A stretch of 64,000 nt of DNA. Source: Liquorilactobacillus mali KCTC 3596 = DSM 20444 (GTDB lineage Bacteria > Bacillota > Bacilli > Lactobacillales > Lactobacillaceae). A program made the translations under genes and the position numbers. Below are positions 20,687-29,756 of the stretch, in pieces. Where the stretch lies: contig NZ_BACP01000068.1 in the NCBI RefSeq assembly GCF_000260415.1, forward strand, positions 1-64,000. The letters run 5' to 3'. Position 1 is the stretch's first letter. Each line of letters opens with the position of its first letter. The notes under the pieces were generated by a model. It did no database searches and was not told the origin of the DNA. It saw only the letters and a list, made by a program, of their open reading frames with translations.

Positions 20687-21733
20687 ATGGAAGCAAGAAT
20701 TTCTGGTAAAGAATACACAATGAATATTTTAAATGGGATCAGTTTAGGAGTCGTGGTTGCGCTAATTCCATCGGCTTTAGTAGGACAGTTAATGGCAGCC
20801 ATCAAAGGCTTTTTCCCATATGCAACTACAATTATTATGATGACAAGTTTTGCAATGAGTCTGCTTCCTATCATTACAGGTGTCTGTGTATCCTTATACT
20901 TCAAACTCAATCCAATCCAGATTTCTGCAGTAGCAATCGCGGCAATGGTCGGTTCTGGGGTAATGCAGCCGGGTAATGGGACATTCATTTTGAAAGGAAC
21001 GGGTGATATCATCAACACTGGATTAACAATAGCGCTTGCCGTTTGGGTTGCATTGTTGATTGGTAATCGTCTAAAGGACTTTACTATGTTACTGTTGCCG
21101 TTGCTAGTGATTGTTATAGCTGGAGGAATTGGGTTGGTCATTTTACCCTACGTTAGGATGATTGCAACGACAATTGGAATGATTATCAGTAACATAACTA
21201 GCTTACAGCCATTATTAATGGGAACATTGATGGGAATTTGCTTTGCAGTCCTAATTGTATCTCCGATTAGTTCTGTAGGAATTGCAACTGCGATTGGATT
21301 AGCAGGAATTGGTTCAGGTTCAGCTAACTTAGGAATTACAGCTGGGAGCTTCATGCTGGCAGTTTATGGGAGTTCTGTAAATCCAATTGGGACAAGTTTC
21401 GCACACTTTATTGGTTCACCGAAAATTCAAATGGGTAATATGTTAAAGAAGCCATTATTATTCTTACCAGTCTGTATTAATGCGGGTATCATGGGATTCA
21501 TTGGGGCAATTTTACACATCGGAGGCAATTCGATGAGTGCAGGATTTGGATTTAGTGGATTAATTGGTCCTATGGCAGCATATGCGGGAATGGATAAAAA
21601 CATAATGAGTTTTATTATCCTAGCACTTATCTTCGTAATCTTACCTGTGCTATTGGCATATGTTTCACGGTACATTTTCATCAAACGGTTGGGATGGATT
21701 AAACCGGAAGATGTGTTGCTAGATATTAAGTAG
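20687..21733 (+). CDS. PfoR-type PTS EIIC-like membrane protein
   Basis: The 348-residue protein is almost all membrane: eight or more hydrophobic segments, rich in Gly/Ile/Val, with AMVGSGVMQPGNG and VSPISSVGIATAIG as conserved loops. It matches the PTS_EIIC_2 / PfoR family, which lacks IIA and IIB domains. In lactobacilli such genes often stand beside D-lactate dehydrogenases; substrate is unknown. As third gene of the aromatic-leader operon it might carry a 2-hydroxy or 2-oxo acid rather than a sugar, but this is context only. The start has GAGGGTGAG upstream. Confidence 0.8.
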   Translation: MEARISGKEYTMNILNGISLGVVVALIPSALVGQLMAAIKGFFPYATTIIMMTSFAMSLLPIITGVCVSLYFKLNPIQISAVAIAAMVGSGVMQPGNGTFILKGTGDIINTGLTIALAVWVALLIGNRLKDFTMLLLPLLVIVIAGGIGLVILPYVRMIATTIGMIISNITSLQPLLMGTLMGICFAVLIVSPISSVGIATAIGLAGIGSGSANLGITAGSFMLAVYGSSVNPIGTSFAHFIGSPKIQMGNMLKKPLLFLPVCINAGIMGFIGAILHIGGNSMSAGFGFSGLIGPMAAYAGMDKNIMSFIILALIFVILPVLLAYVSRYIFIKRLGWIKPEDVLLDIK

Positions 21734-21754
21734 GCAGAAAGAAATTCTAGAGGC

Positions 21755-21955
21755 TTATTCATAGTTGAAACACAATTATACGAATCAATAGAGGAGCTGG
21801 GTCAAAAGTTATATTTTGACCTAGTTTTTTGTTGATTTCAGGAAGAAGTGTTCCATAAGTCAAAATTCTCCGACTTCGAATTACTTATAGGGAAGTACAT
21901 GCTATGTTTGCAATTTCGTATTAGTACTCAAGTTTTACCAATTCATGTCAAACTC
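21755..21955. repeat. Intergenic terminator-repeat, copy C (composite)
   Basis: A tail-only plus-strand part (21755-21830) ends in a hairpin with GGTCAAAA/TTTTGACC arms and six T residues, which terminates the EIIC operon. A head part follows in reverse orientation (21849-21955): TTCCATAAGTCAAAATTCTC, then TTAGTACTCAAGTTTTACCA. The two halves together look like a rearranged pair of copies. It lies between tandem genes, unlike most copies. Confidence 0.75.
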
Positions 21956-22075
21956 TCTTTTTTTATGGATACTAATTCTTAAAATTGTGAAAAATGTGAA
22001 CTTACTAAAACCGAATGTTAGAAAATAATGAATAGTAATCAAGTGTGATTCGTATAAAAATTAAAATTTAGCATT

Positions 22076-22088
22076 AAATGCGAACAAT
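22076..22088 (+). promoter_or_regulatory. PurBox-like site before purR
   Basis: AAATGCGAACAAT differs at one position from the Gram-positive PurBox consensus AWWWCCGAACWWT and lies about 115 bp upstream of purR, which suggests autoregulation. Confidence 0.5.
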
Positions 22089-22202
22089 TTTAATAAAAAT
22101 GATAAAAAAACTATTCAAATTACGTAAAATGATTTATAATGTTGGGTAGATTATTTTTAGGGCATTACTCTAATAAAGAGATACAAGTAGGGGGAATAAA
22201 GA

Positions 22203-23042
22203 GTGAAAACAAGAAGAAGCGATCGCTTAATTGATATGACTCGTTTTTTGCTTGAGCGACCGCATACATTAATTTCTTTGACATATTTTGCTGAACGTTA
22301 TGAATCTGCAAAATCATCAATAAGTGAAGACTTAGCAATCGTAAAACGAACATTCAAGAGTCGTGGAATTGGTATTTTAGAAACTATTCCTGGAGCTGCG
22401 GGCGGCGCAAGATTTATTCCGTCTATCAGTGAAGAAGAATGTCGTGATTTTATTGGATCTATGATGACCGAAATGTCAGAACAGGATCGCCTTTTACCAG
22501 GAGGATATGTATATCTTTCAGATTTACTGGGTAGACCAGACGTTTTACGTCAAGTGGGACGCGTAATTGCTCGTCAGTATCTTGATAAGCAAATTGATGC
22601 AGTTATGACTGTTGCAACTAAAGGTGTTCCGATTGCACAAAGTGTTTCAAGCTATTTAAATGTTCCGTTTGTAATCTTACGTCGAGATTCTAAAATTACA
22701 GAGGGTTCAACGGTTTCGGTCAATTATGTGTCTGGATCAAGCGAACGAATTGAAAAGATGGAATTATCAAAGCGAAGTTTGAAGAGAGGTTCGCATGTTT
22801 TAGTAGTTGATGATTTCATGAAAGGCGGTGGAACCGTCAATGGGATGAAGAGCATGATTGAAGAGTTTGAATCTGAATTAGTTGGAATTACTGTATTTGC
22901 TGAAGCAACTTTTGAGGGCCATAGAATGATTGATGAATATACATCATTGTTGAAAGTGGATAAGGTGAATACATTGGACAAGACGATTCATGTCAGTGCG
23001 GGTAATTATCTCGAAAAAGTTTTTGGTACGCCATCAAAATAG
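22203..23042 (+). CDS. purR: Purine operon repressor
   Basis: The 279-residue regulator has an N-terminal winged helix (about residues 1-75, starting RRSDRLIDMTRFL) and a C-terminal phosphoribosyltransferase-like domain. The PRPP-binding motif VLVVDDFMKGGGT is at about residues 199-211. It binds PurBox DNA, and PRPP relieves binding. GTG at 22203 has GGGGGA upstream. A PurBox lies in its own promoter and more lie before the nucleobase permease at 43.2 kb. It precedes glmU and prs, the PRPP-making enzyme, in the order seen across lactobacilli. Confidence 0.95.
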   Translation: MKTRRSDRLIDMTRFLLERPHTLISLTYFAERYESAKSSISEDLAIVKRTFKSRGIGILETIPGAAGGARFIPSISEEECRDFIGSMMTEMSEQDRLLPGGYVYLSDLLGRPDVLRQVGRVIARQYLDKQIDAVMTVATKGVPIAQSVSSYLNVPFVILRRDSKITEGSTVSVNYVSGSSERIEKMELSKRSLKRGSHVLVVDDFMKGGGTVNGMKSMIEEFESELVGITVFAEATFEGHRMIDEYTSLLKVDKVNTLDKTIHVSAGNYLEKVFGTPSK

Positions 23043-23077
23043 GTTGACTTATCAAACAGATAAAAAAGTAAAAAAAG

Positions 23078-23123
23078 GAGTTCTGGAGAGATTAGTGAAG
23101 ACTGATTTTTTCAGAACTTTTTT
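23078..23123 (+). terminator. Terminator after purR
   Basis: AGTTCTG (23079-23085) pairs with CAGAACT (23112-23118) around an inner ATTAGT/ACTGAT stem and is followed by a T-run. Confidence 0.7.
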
Positions 23124-23242
23124 ATTATAAAAATGTGCGAGAGAAAGCATCAATGATTTAATTAGTAAGAGTAGTTGCACGTTTTACGTCACTTAGGTTA
23201 TGATTATAGAGAAAATTTGGTTTAATCAGAGGAGATTTTAAG

Positions 23243-24655
23243 ATGACTTCAAAGTTTGCAGTGATTCTTGCTGCGGGGCAAGGAACAAGAATGAAATCTA
23301 AGTTGTACAAGGTGCTACATCCAGTTTGCGGTAAGGCAATGGTTGAACATGTATTATCACAGGTTGAAGAAAATAAGATGGATGAAATTGTTACAATTAT
23401 CGGGCATGGTGCAAAAGATGTGAAGAAGAGATTGGGAAAGCGGACGAAATATGCACTTCAAGCTAAACAGCTAGGGACAGGCCATGCGGTACTGCAAGCT
23501 GAAGAATTATTGAAAGACAAAGATGGAGTCACACTAATTGTATGTGGTGATACACCGTTGTTCACGGCACAAACATTTTCTGAGTTATTTGAATATCATG
23601 AACAAAAGGGCGCTGTTGCAACTGTTTTGACAGCAGAAGCACCCAAACCGTTTGGTTATGGAAGAATTGTACGCAATGAATTAGGAATTGTAGAGAAGAT
23701 TGTTGAACAAAAAGATGCAAACGAAAAGGAAACGGCAATTACAGAGATCAATACAGGAGTGTATTGTTTTGATAATAAAGAATTATTTGAGGCGCTGCAT
23801 CAGGTCAAAAATGATAACGTTCAAGGCGAGTATTATCTGACAGATGTTATGGAAATTTTTAAAAATGCTGGTAAAGTGATAGCCGCTTATAAGATGAAAA
23901 ACTTTGATGAGTCAATGGGTGTCAATGATCGTGTTGCTCTTGCTCAAGCAAATAAGTTGATGAGACAGCGTATCAATGAAAAACATATGAAAAATGGTGT
24001 GACTCTGATTGATCCACAAACGACTTATATTGATGTTGATGTAAAAGTAGGCAGGGATACAGTGATAGAGCCAGGTGTTGTTTTAAAGGGAAGAACAGTT
24101 ATTGGAGAAGATTGTTTTATTGGAGCACACTCTGAAATTCGGGATACAGTAATTGAAAATAATGTAACTGTGACTGCCTCACTGTTGGAAGAATCAACGA
24201 TGGCTGAAGGAAGCAATGTTGGGCCATATAGTCATCTCAGACCTGCTGCTAAAATCGGTAAAAATGTCCATATTGGCAACTTTGTCGAAGTTAAGAAGGC
24301 TGAAATTGGTGAGAATACGAAGGTCGGACATTTGACCTATGTTGGTGATGCCACTCTAGGCAAAAATATAAATGTTGGCTGTGGAACTATTTTTGTAAAT
24401 TATGATGGCATCAACAAGCATCATACCAATGTCGGTGATTACTCTTTCATCGGAAGTGGGTCTAATTTGATTGCACCACTTGAAGTAGCTGATCATGCGT
24501 ACGTTGCTGCAGGTTCAACAATTACGAACAATATTGATGCACATGACATGGCGATTGCTCGTGGAAGACAAGTAAATAAAAAAGGTTATTTTGACCATTA
24601 TCCAGTTGCGGATGCTGCTGAGAAGGCCGAAATGAGTACGCATAAAAATATTTAA
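23243..24655 (+). CDS. glmU: Bifunctional GlmU (uridylyltransferase / acetyltransferase)
   Basis: The 470-residue two-domain enzyme makes UDP-GlcNAc for peptidoglycan and teichoic acids. The N-terminal uridylyltransferase has [19 protein letters not shown] and [10 protein letters not shown]. The C-terminal left-handed beta-helix (about residues 250-455) shows hexapeptide repeats and the acetyltransferase segment [12 protein letters not shown] at 23243 has AGAGGAG upstream. It is followed by prs, and downstream steps of the wall pathway (murA, murF, alr) also lie in this window. Confidence 0.97.
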   Translation: MTSKFAVILAAGQGTRMKSKLYKVLHPVCGKAMVEHVLSQVEENKMDEIVTIIGHGAKDVKKRLGKRTKYALQAKQLGTGHAVLQAEELLKDKDGVTLIVCGDTPLFTAQTFSELFEYHEQKGAVATVLTAEAPKPFGYGRIVRNELGIVEKIVEQKDANEKETAITEINTGVYCFDNKELFEALHQVKNDNVQGEYYLTDVMEIFKNAGKVIAAYKMKNFDESMGVNDRVALAQANKLMRQRINEKHMKNGVTLIDPQTTYIDVDVKVGRDTVIEPGVVLKGRTVIGEDCFIGAHSEIRDTVIENNVTVTASLLEESTMAEGSNVGPYSHLRPAAKIGKNVHIGNFVEVKKAEIGENTKVGHLTYVGDATLGKNINVGCGTIFVNYDGINKHHTNVGDYSFIGSGSNLIAPLEVADHAYVAAGSTITNNIDAHDMAIARGRQVNKKGYFDHYPVADAAEKAEMSTHKNI

Positions 24656-24736
24656 TGATAAATCCATTATTAATCTTGATTTTATTGTAAGAAATGAATA
24701 GTATTGTTATAGAGAAATAGAAAAATGGAGGCTATC

Positions 24737-25711
24737 ATGTCTGAACAATATGCTGATCCGAAGCTTAAAATATTTGCTTTGAATTCGAACAAGCCCTTAG
24801 CAGAAAAAATTGCTGCTGCTGTTGGTGTGACTTTAGGTAAAACATCTGTTGACCGTTTTAGTGACGGTGAAATTCGTATTAATATTGAAGAAAGTATTCG
24901 CGGAGATGAAGTCTTTATAATTCAGTCGACTTCGGCTCCAGTCAATGATAATTTGATGGAGTTGTTAATCATGATTGATGCACTTAAACGTGCTAGTGCA
25001 TCTGTCATTAATGTCGTAATTCCTTATTATGGATACGCTAGACAAGATCGCAAAGCAAGACCCCGTGAACCAATCACGGCTAAGCTGGTTGCTGATATGT
25101 TGGTAAAGGCCGGAGCTACTCGGGTTGTTGCGCTGGATTTGCATGCAGCCCAAATTCAAGGATTCTTTGACATTCCGGTGGATCATTTAATGGGAGCCCC
25201 ATTATTAGCAGACTATTTCCTGACAAATGGTCTTGAAAAAGATGCTGTTGTTGTTTCACCTGATCACGGTGGAGTTTCAAGGGCACGTAAACTGGCAGAA
25301 TTTCTAAAGGCCCCAATTGCTATCATTGATAAGCGTCGTCCTAAGGCTAATGTTGCTGAGATTATGAATATTATTGGCTCGGTTGATGGTAAAAAATGTA
25401 TTTTAATTGATGATATGATTGATACTGCCGGAACGATTACGCTGGCTGCTCAAGCTTTGAAGGACGCTGGTGCAACTGAAGTGTATGCGTGTGCTACGCA
25501 TCCGGTACTTTCAGGCCCAGCTATTGAACGTATTGAAAATTCGCCTATTAAAAAGTTGGTAGTTACTGATTCAATTAAGTTACCTGAAGAAAAGCGTATT
25601 GATAAGCTTGTTCAAGTTTCTGTTGGAGCGTTGATTGGGGATGCAATTACGCGCATCCATGAAAATAAATCAGTAAGTCCGCTGTTCAAAAATAGATTTC
25701 ATAATATTTAA
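24737..25711 (+). CDS. prs: Ribose-phosphate pyrophosphokinase
   Basis: Makes PRPP from ribose 5-phosphate and ATP for purines, pyrimidines, His and Trp. The 324-residue protein has the class I features [18 protein letters not shown], the Mg-binding [11 protein letters not shown] and the PRPP loop [14 protein letters not shown] at 24737 is preferred because GGAGG (24727-24731) precedes it; the ATG at 24725 overlaps that site. Its product is the effector of PurR encoded two genes upstream. Transcription should end at repeat copy D. Confidence 0.97.
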   Translation: MSEQYADPKLKIFALNSNKPLAEKIAAAVGVTLGKTSVDRFSDGEIRINIEESIRGDEVFIIQSTSAPVNDNLMELLIMIDALKRASASVINVVIPYYGYARQDRKARPREPITAKLVADMLVKAGATRVVALDLHAAQIQGFFDIPVDHLMGAPLLADYFLTNGLEKDAVVVSPDHGGVSRARKLAEFLKAPIAIIDKRRPKANVAEIMNIIGSVDGKKCILIDDMIDTAGTITLAAQALKDAGATEVYACATHPVLSGPAIERIENSPIKKLVVTDSIKLPEEKRIDKLVQVSVGALIGDAITRIHENKSVSPLFKNRFHNI

Positions 25712-25758
25712 GATTATTGAAATGACAATATTTTAAGATATTGTGATGTATCAAAAAT

Positions 25759-25877
25759 AGTGATATAAGTCGGTAAAATCTGAGGTTAGATGAAGAATTT
25801 CGACTTATGGAACATGTTTACCCAGAATAAGTAGAGGAGTTAGGTCAAAGGTTAAATTTTGGCCTAACTCCTCTTTT
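25759..25877 (+). repeat. Intergenic terminator-repeat, copy D (short)
   Basis: The head TGATATAAGTCGGTAAAATC runs straight into GAGGTTAGATGAAGAATTTC, so the middle of the element is deleted. The tail hairpin (25833-25874) has AGAGGAGTTAGG/CCTAACTCCTCT arms and TTTT. It lies between convergent prs and the aldo/keto reductase gene. Confidence 0.8.
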
Positions 25878-25929
25878 AGTGAGTGTAAATAATTATGATT
25901 AATTTATAAGGAAAAAATAAGCAATGAGT

Positions 25930-26889
25930 CTAAAACTCCTGATATACTGCAGGATTTTGACTATTTGTCCGTCCATCAGGCTTGTCAAGTGCTGATATTG
26001 AGGAGATTTCCTCATCCGATAATTCAAAGTTAAAAAGATCCAAATTTTCAAACTGTCGTTTTGTAGAACTTGATTTTGGAATGACACCTACGCCAAGTTG
26101 AAGTTCCCAACGCAAGATAACTTGTGCAATTGATTTATGATGAGTTTCAGCAATTTTTTTAATTATTTCATCGTGCAAAACGGCATTTGCACGACCCAAG
26201 GGACTCCAGGCTTGCGTGAAGATACCGTGTTCTTTATCGAATTTGCGTTGTTCAGGTTGAGACCAGTAAGGATGAAGTTCAATCTGGTTTACAACCGGTA
26301 ATACACCAGTCTCTTTTTCAAGTCTTTCTAAATGTTCTGGAAGAAAGTTAGAAACACCAATTGAACGAATAAGGCCCATCTTTTGTGCTTCGATTAGAGC
26401 CTGCCATGCTTCTACATAATGATTTTCAAGTGGATTAGGCCAATGTATTAGATAAAGGTCGAAATAATCAAGGTGCATCCTAAACAGTGATTCTTGAATT
26501 GTTGTGATTGCCTCGTCAAACTTTTGATGACGTCCTGGTAATTTTGAAGTTATGAATAGGTCTTCACGTTTTAAACTAGACCTGCGGATAACCTCGCCAA
26601 CAGCACCCTCATTTTCATAATTAACAGCCGAATCAAGTGCGCGATAGCCGGTCGATAATGCCTGCATCATTGTATTAACACCAGATCCTCCGGTAAGAGT
26701 ATATGTTCCAAATCCAATCAATGGAATCTCATTTCCATCGCTTAATGTTATTAATTCTGGTTGATTAGCGGACGGCTCGGGTCCACTGCCATTCTTCTTC
26801 TTAAAAAGTTCTGCCGAAAGGTATGTTTTGCTAAAATCATATTTACTTGAGATCGCCTGACCTTGATTAAATAAAACATTTTCACTCAT
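25930..26889 (-). CDS. Aldo/keto reductase
   Basis: A 319-residue NADPH-dependent (beta/alpha)8-barrel reductase of the 2,5-diketo-gluconate reductase type. The core begins at LSDGNEIPLIGFGTYTL, with the catalytic Asp in ALDSAVNYENE, Lys in FITSKLPG and His in YLIHWPNP. The NADPH site is GVIPKSSS. About 45 residues before the barrel are extra compared with ordinary family members and look unstructured. The start is well supported by AAGGAGG. Substrate is unknown. It may be cotranscribed with the acetyltransferase gene upstream. Confidence 0.9.
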   Translation of the reverse strand: MSENVLFNQGQAISSKYDFSKTYLSAELFKKKNGSGPEPSANQPELITLSDGNEIPLIGFGTYTLTGGSGVNTMMQALSTGYRALDSAVNYENEGAVGEVIRRSSLKREDLFITSKLPGRHQKFDEAITTIQESLFRMHLDYFDLYLIHWPNPLENHYVEAWQALIEAQKMGLIRSIGVSNFLPEHLERLEKETGVLPVVNQIELHPYWSQPEQRKFDKEHGIFTQAWSPLGRANAVLHDEIIKKIAETHHKSIAQVILRWELQLGVGVIPKSSSTKRQFENLDLFNFELSDEEISSISALDKPDGRTNSQNPAVYQEF

Positions 26890-26957
26890 TAGAAAACCTC
26901 CTTAATTTATCATGTATTTATTGTATCACTTGCCAAGTAATTTGTAATAATTAAGGA

Positions 26958-27545
26958 TTAAGCGTAAAAAGTATTCTTAATATCGCAATATGGAATAAAA
27001 GGGCTCATAGGCGTTGGATGAGAATTGTTGGTTTTTTCCATCCAAATCATATCAAACCAAGTATTGAATTTGTATCCGACATTGTGGAAATGAGCAACCT
27101 TTTTAAATCCATTTTTTTCATGAAAATAGATACTTGTCATTGGAAGGTGCGGATCAATAGTTTTTGGCAAACTTATGCATGCATTAATGTTTAGGATATT
27201 TTGTGCGGCAGCTATTTTCTCGAGCTCTTTGTATAACAATGTGCCAATGCCGTGATGCTGTATGTCATGTGATAGATAAATCGAGATTTCCGCAGCCCAA
27301 ATATACGCAGCACGGGGATGAAAAGCGCTCAAATATGCAAAACCCAGTATTTTATTATCTGTGTAAGCAATTAGATAAGGATATTTAAGGGAAATAGTAG
27401 ATATTCTTTTTTCAAATTCCTTGACAGAAGGAGTATCATATTCGAATGTAATTGCAGTTTGCTGAACATAGTACTGATAGATATGTAAAAGCGCAGGTGC
27501 ATCTTCTAACCTTACTAATCTTAGTTTGATATCAGGAATGGTCAT
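26958..27545 (-). CDS. GNAT acetyltransferase, Pat-like
   Basis: A 195-residue GNAT protein resembling phosphinothricin/methionine-sulfone N-acetyltransferases. It starts with IKLRLVRLEDAPALLHIY, has AEISIYLSHDIQHHGIGTLL as the acetyl-CoA loop (QHHGIG for Q/RxxGxG/A) and ends with YFHEKNGFKKV and WFDMIWMEK. Acyl acceptor is unknown; the natural role may be acetylation of an amino acid analogue. The Shine-Dalgarno is weak. Confidence 0.82.
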   Translation of the reverse strand: MTIPDIKLRLVRLEDAPALLHIYQYYVQQTAITFEYDTPSVKEFEKRISTISLKYPYLIAYTDNKILGFAYLSAFHPRAAYIWAAEISIYLSHDIQHHGIGTLLYKELEKIAAAQNILNINACISLPKTIDPHLPMTSIYFHEKNGFKKVAHFHNVGYKFNTWFDMIWMEKTNNSHPTPMSPFIPYCDIKNTFYA

Positions 27546-27716
27546 CTAGTCACATTCTTTCTTTTTTTCTAATTATTCTAAACGTATTATTTGTAATAAA
27601 CAAGAATAGATATTGGTTTTTTTTGCAAAAAGAGATTGAACTATTAGAGTGGATAAAGTAAGATAATCTGTGAGTTTAAACATAATATATTTAGCGAGGT
27701 AGTTACGTAAATAGCC

Positions 27717-28397
27717 ATGGAAAAACAGCCAGTTATAAATGCTTATCATCACGATATGCCTTTGATGATAGGGTACTTTATTTTTTCAATTATCTTAAAT
27801 AGTTTTGGAAATGCATTAACAGTTTCATTGAATCTAGGAAGTGCTTTGTGGACTGCAGCTGCAGTTAATATTGCACATGCGACTTTAATACCGTTAAGCA
27901 TTGTTCTTATATTGGAAGGAATTTTTGCTATTATCGTGAATTTAGTCTTAGTTGGAAAAATTTCACCTAGACGAGTTGCGGGGTATTTGATTTTTATGTT
28001 TTCATTTGCATATCTTGTGGGATTGTTATCACGAGAGTTTGTCCTTCTGGGAATTGGAAATTTACCGTTAACAATTAGAGTGGTATTGGATTGTGTTGGT
28101 ATAATTTGCATTGCGACAGCAATTTCAATCTATCAGAGAGTGAACTTAATTCTGCATCCTTGTGACGATATGATGCAGATTATCCGTTTTAAATTTTTCA
28201 GAGGGAATCCCGTTGTTGCCCAGTTAGCATCATTCTTTATTCCAATAGCCGCTATTATTATCACGGTGATTAGTAATAAGCAGATTTTTGCTGTTAATGT
28301 TGGAACGGTGTTCTCACTGTTATTTCAAGGATATTTTGTTGGAGTAGCTGACCGGAGGGTGTTACCTTCGTTGAAACATCGCAAATTAGATATTTAA
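27717..28397 (+). CDS. YczE/YitT-type membrane protein
   Basis: A 226-residue integral membrane protein with five or six hydrophobic segments. It contains NALTVSLNLGSALWTA near residue 35 and ILHPCDDMMQIIR near residue 145, as in the YczE/YyaS family. Function in this family is not established; in Bacillus YczE is needed for lipopeptide production. The gene is alone between two terminators. No strong Shine-Dalgarno lies before ATG 27717, so the start is uncertain. Confidence 0.7.
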   Translation: MEKQPVINAYHHDMPLMIGYFIFSIILNSFGNALTVSLNLGSALWTAAAVNIAHATLIPLSIVLILEGIFAIIVNLVLVGKISPRRVAGYLIFMFSFAYLVGLLSREFVLLGIGNLPLTIRVVLDCVGIICIATAISIYQRVNLILHPCDDMMQIIRFKFFRGNPVVAQLASFFIPIAAIIITVISNKQIFAVNVGTVFSLLFQGYFVGVADRRVLPSLKHRKLDI

Positions 28398-28407
28398 TTT
28401 AGCATGG

Positions 28408-28472
28408 AAGCCCTAGTTGGAGGGAGTTATGTTGTAATAGACATTTCGAGAGCCCCTTCGACTAGGGTTTTT
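28408..28472 (+). terminator. Terminator after the YczE-like gene
   Basis: AAGCCCTAGTTGGAGGG (from 28408) pairs with CCCCTTCGACTAGGG (28453 on), followed by TTTTT. Confidence 0.75.
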
Positions 28473-28548
28473 ACGTGTTTAATAAGGAAGCCTAGGTTAT
28501 ATTTTGCAATCAAATGCTTAAAATGACTTATAAATGCTTTTAAATATT

Positions 28549-28634
28549 TACAAGCGCTTACAGATATGTTACGATTGTAAAGTAAATGAGGCAAACTTAC
28601 TATTTTAGTTACTTGCTTTTTTGGTATAGCCCAA
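28549..28634 (+). promoter_or_regulatory. nagB control region: cre-like and NagR-like sites
   Basis: TACAAGCGCTTACA (28549-28562) is, read on the minus strand, one mismatch from the CcpA cre consensus. TTGGTATAGCCCAA (28621-28634) is a palindrome like the operator of the GntR-type GlcNAc regulator NagR/YvoA. Both fit catabolic control of glucosamine-6-phosphate deaminase. Neither regulator gene is in the window. Confidence 0.45.
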
Positions 28635-28672
28635 TTACAATGGAGTTGTACTAAAAAATGGAGGTAATTAAA

Positions 28673-29380
28673 ATGAATATCATTATTGTTAAAGATAGTT
28701 CCGAAGGTGGAAAGAAAGCAAGCAAACTTTTTTATGATGCATGTGCGAACGGTGCAAAGGTGTTTGGATTAGCAACTGGAAGTACGCCTGTGACAACTTA
28801 TCAGCATCTCGTGAAGAGTAAGATTGATTTTTCAAAATGTATTTCTATTAACCTTGATGAATATGTCGGCTTAAAACCAACGGATGAGCAAAGCTACCGG
28901 TATTATATGGAGAAAAACTTGTTTGAGTTTAAGCCCTTCAAAAGATCTTATTTGCCACAAGGTGATGCAGCAAATGCAGAAGAGGAAGTTAAGCGGTATG
29001 ATAAAGTGATTGCTGACAATCCAATTGATTTGCAGTTGTTAGGAATTGGACGCAATGGGCACATTGGATTCAACGAACCAGGTTCAAGCTTTGATTTAAC
29101 AACTCATAAAGTTGCTTTAACACCTTCAACGATTGCAGCAAATGCGCGTTTCTTTGAGGATGAAGAAGATGTACCTAAGTATGCATACTCTATGGGGATT
29201 GGATCAATAATGAAGTCTAAAAGTATAATACTAGAGGCTTTTGGAGACAATAAAGCCGATGCAGTTGCAAAAATGATTGAAGGACCTGTGACTGAGGAAT
29301 GTCCTGCGAGTGTCTTGCAGAAGCATTCAAATGTTACTGTCATTGTTGATGAAGCAGCTGCAGCTAACTTAAAAAAATAG
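28673..29380 (+). CDS. nagB: Glucosamine-6-phosphate deaminase
   Basis: Converts glucosamine 6-phosphate to fructose 6-phosphate and ammonia, feeding amino sugars into glycolysis and opposing the GlmU route. The 235-residue short form shows [36 protein letters not shown] and [11 protein letters not shown] at 28673 has GGAGG 7 nt upstream; the ATG at 28658 would overlap it. It is monocistronic, with a possible NagR operator and cre site upstream and a large hairpin downstream. Confidence 0.96.
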   Translation: MNIIIVKDSSEGGKKASKLFYDACANGAKVFGLATGSTPVTTYQHLVKSKIDFSKCISINLDEYVGLKPTDEQSYRYYMEKNLFEFKPFKRSYLPQGDAANAEEEVKRYDKVIADNPIDLQLLGIGRNGHIGFNEPGSSFDLTTHKVALTPSTIAANARFFEDEEDVPKYAYSMGIGSIMKSKSIILEAFGDNKADAVAKMIEGPVTEECPASVLQKHSNVTVIVDEAAAANLKK

Positions 29381-29390
29381 TTGATTAGCG

Positions 29391-29492
29391 ATATGGGCTA
29401 TAAGCCAGTAGCTTGTGTTCAAATACTAAAGGGCAACACATTCTCCGACCCTAAAGTCAAAGAGCATAAGTATACTGCCTTATGGCCCATAT
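29391..29492 (+). other. Long hairpin in the nagB 3' region
   Basis: Two 20-nt arms (29391-29410 and 29473-29492, starting ATATGGGC and ending GGCCCATAT) pair almost perfectly around a 62-nt loop. The loop contains AGGG/CCCT and GTGTT/AACAC sub-stems. It begins 10 nt after the nagB stop. It may protect or terminate the nagB mRNA or be a processed small RNA; no T-run follows. Confidence 0.6.
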
Positions 29493-29520
29493 TTAAATAA
29501 AAAGTCAGTACTTAAAGGTA

Positions 29521-29660
29521 GTGTGACTCAAGTCGGTAAAATTTGAGCACTAACGCCAATTTACAATCATAAGCGAGTGCTTTGCTATGAGTAATTCGAG
29601 GTTAGAGGGAAAATTTTGACCTATGGAATAAATAGTGAAGTTAGATTAAAATTTAACTTC
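29521..29660 (+). repeat. Intergenic terminator-repeat, copy E
   Basis: The head is CAAGTCGGTAAAATTTGAGC and the middle GCTATGAGTAATTCGAGGTT, with AAAATTTTGACCTATGGAAT as the right end. The tail hairpin is degenerate here (GAAGTTA/TAACTTC, 29637-29660). It lies between convergent nagB and birA. Confidence 0.78.
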
Positions 29661-29676
29661 TAGTCAACCCCAAAAT

Positions 29677-29756
29677 AAAAGAGTGTCTCAAATTGGCTTT
29701 TTACGATCACTGTAAATCAGTGTGCGAAGATTCCCAATTTTTGAGACGCTCTTTTT
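29677..29756. terminator. Bidirectional terminator between nagB and birA
   Basis: AAAAGAGTGTCTCAAATTGG (29677-29696) pairs with the complementary stretch at 29734-29753, with an inner CACTG/CAGTG hairpin. T-runs occur on both strands. It overlaps the birA stop codon and is not part of the dispersed repeat family. Confidence 0.8.

Noticed and set aside
20605-21141. A 178-codon minus-strand frame opposite the EIIC-like gene
   Set aside because: Mirror frame of a membrane-protein gene; no ribosome site and no family resemblance.
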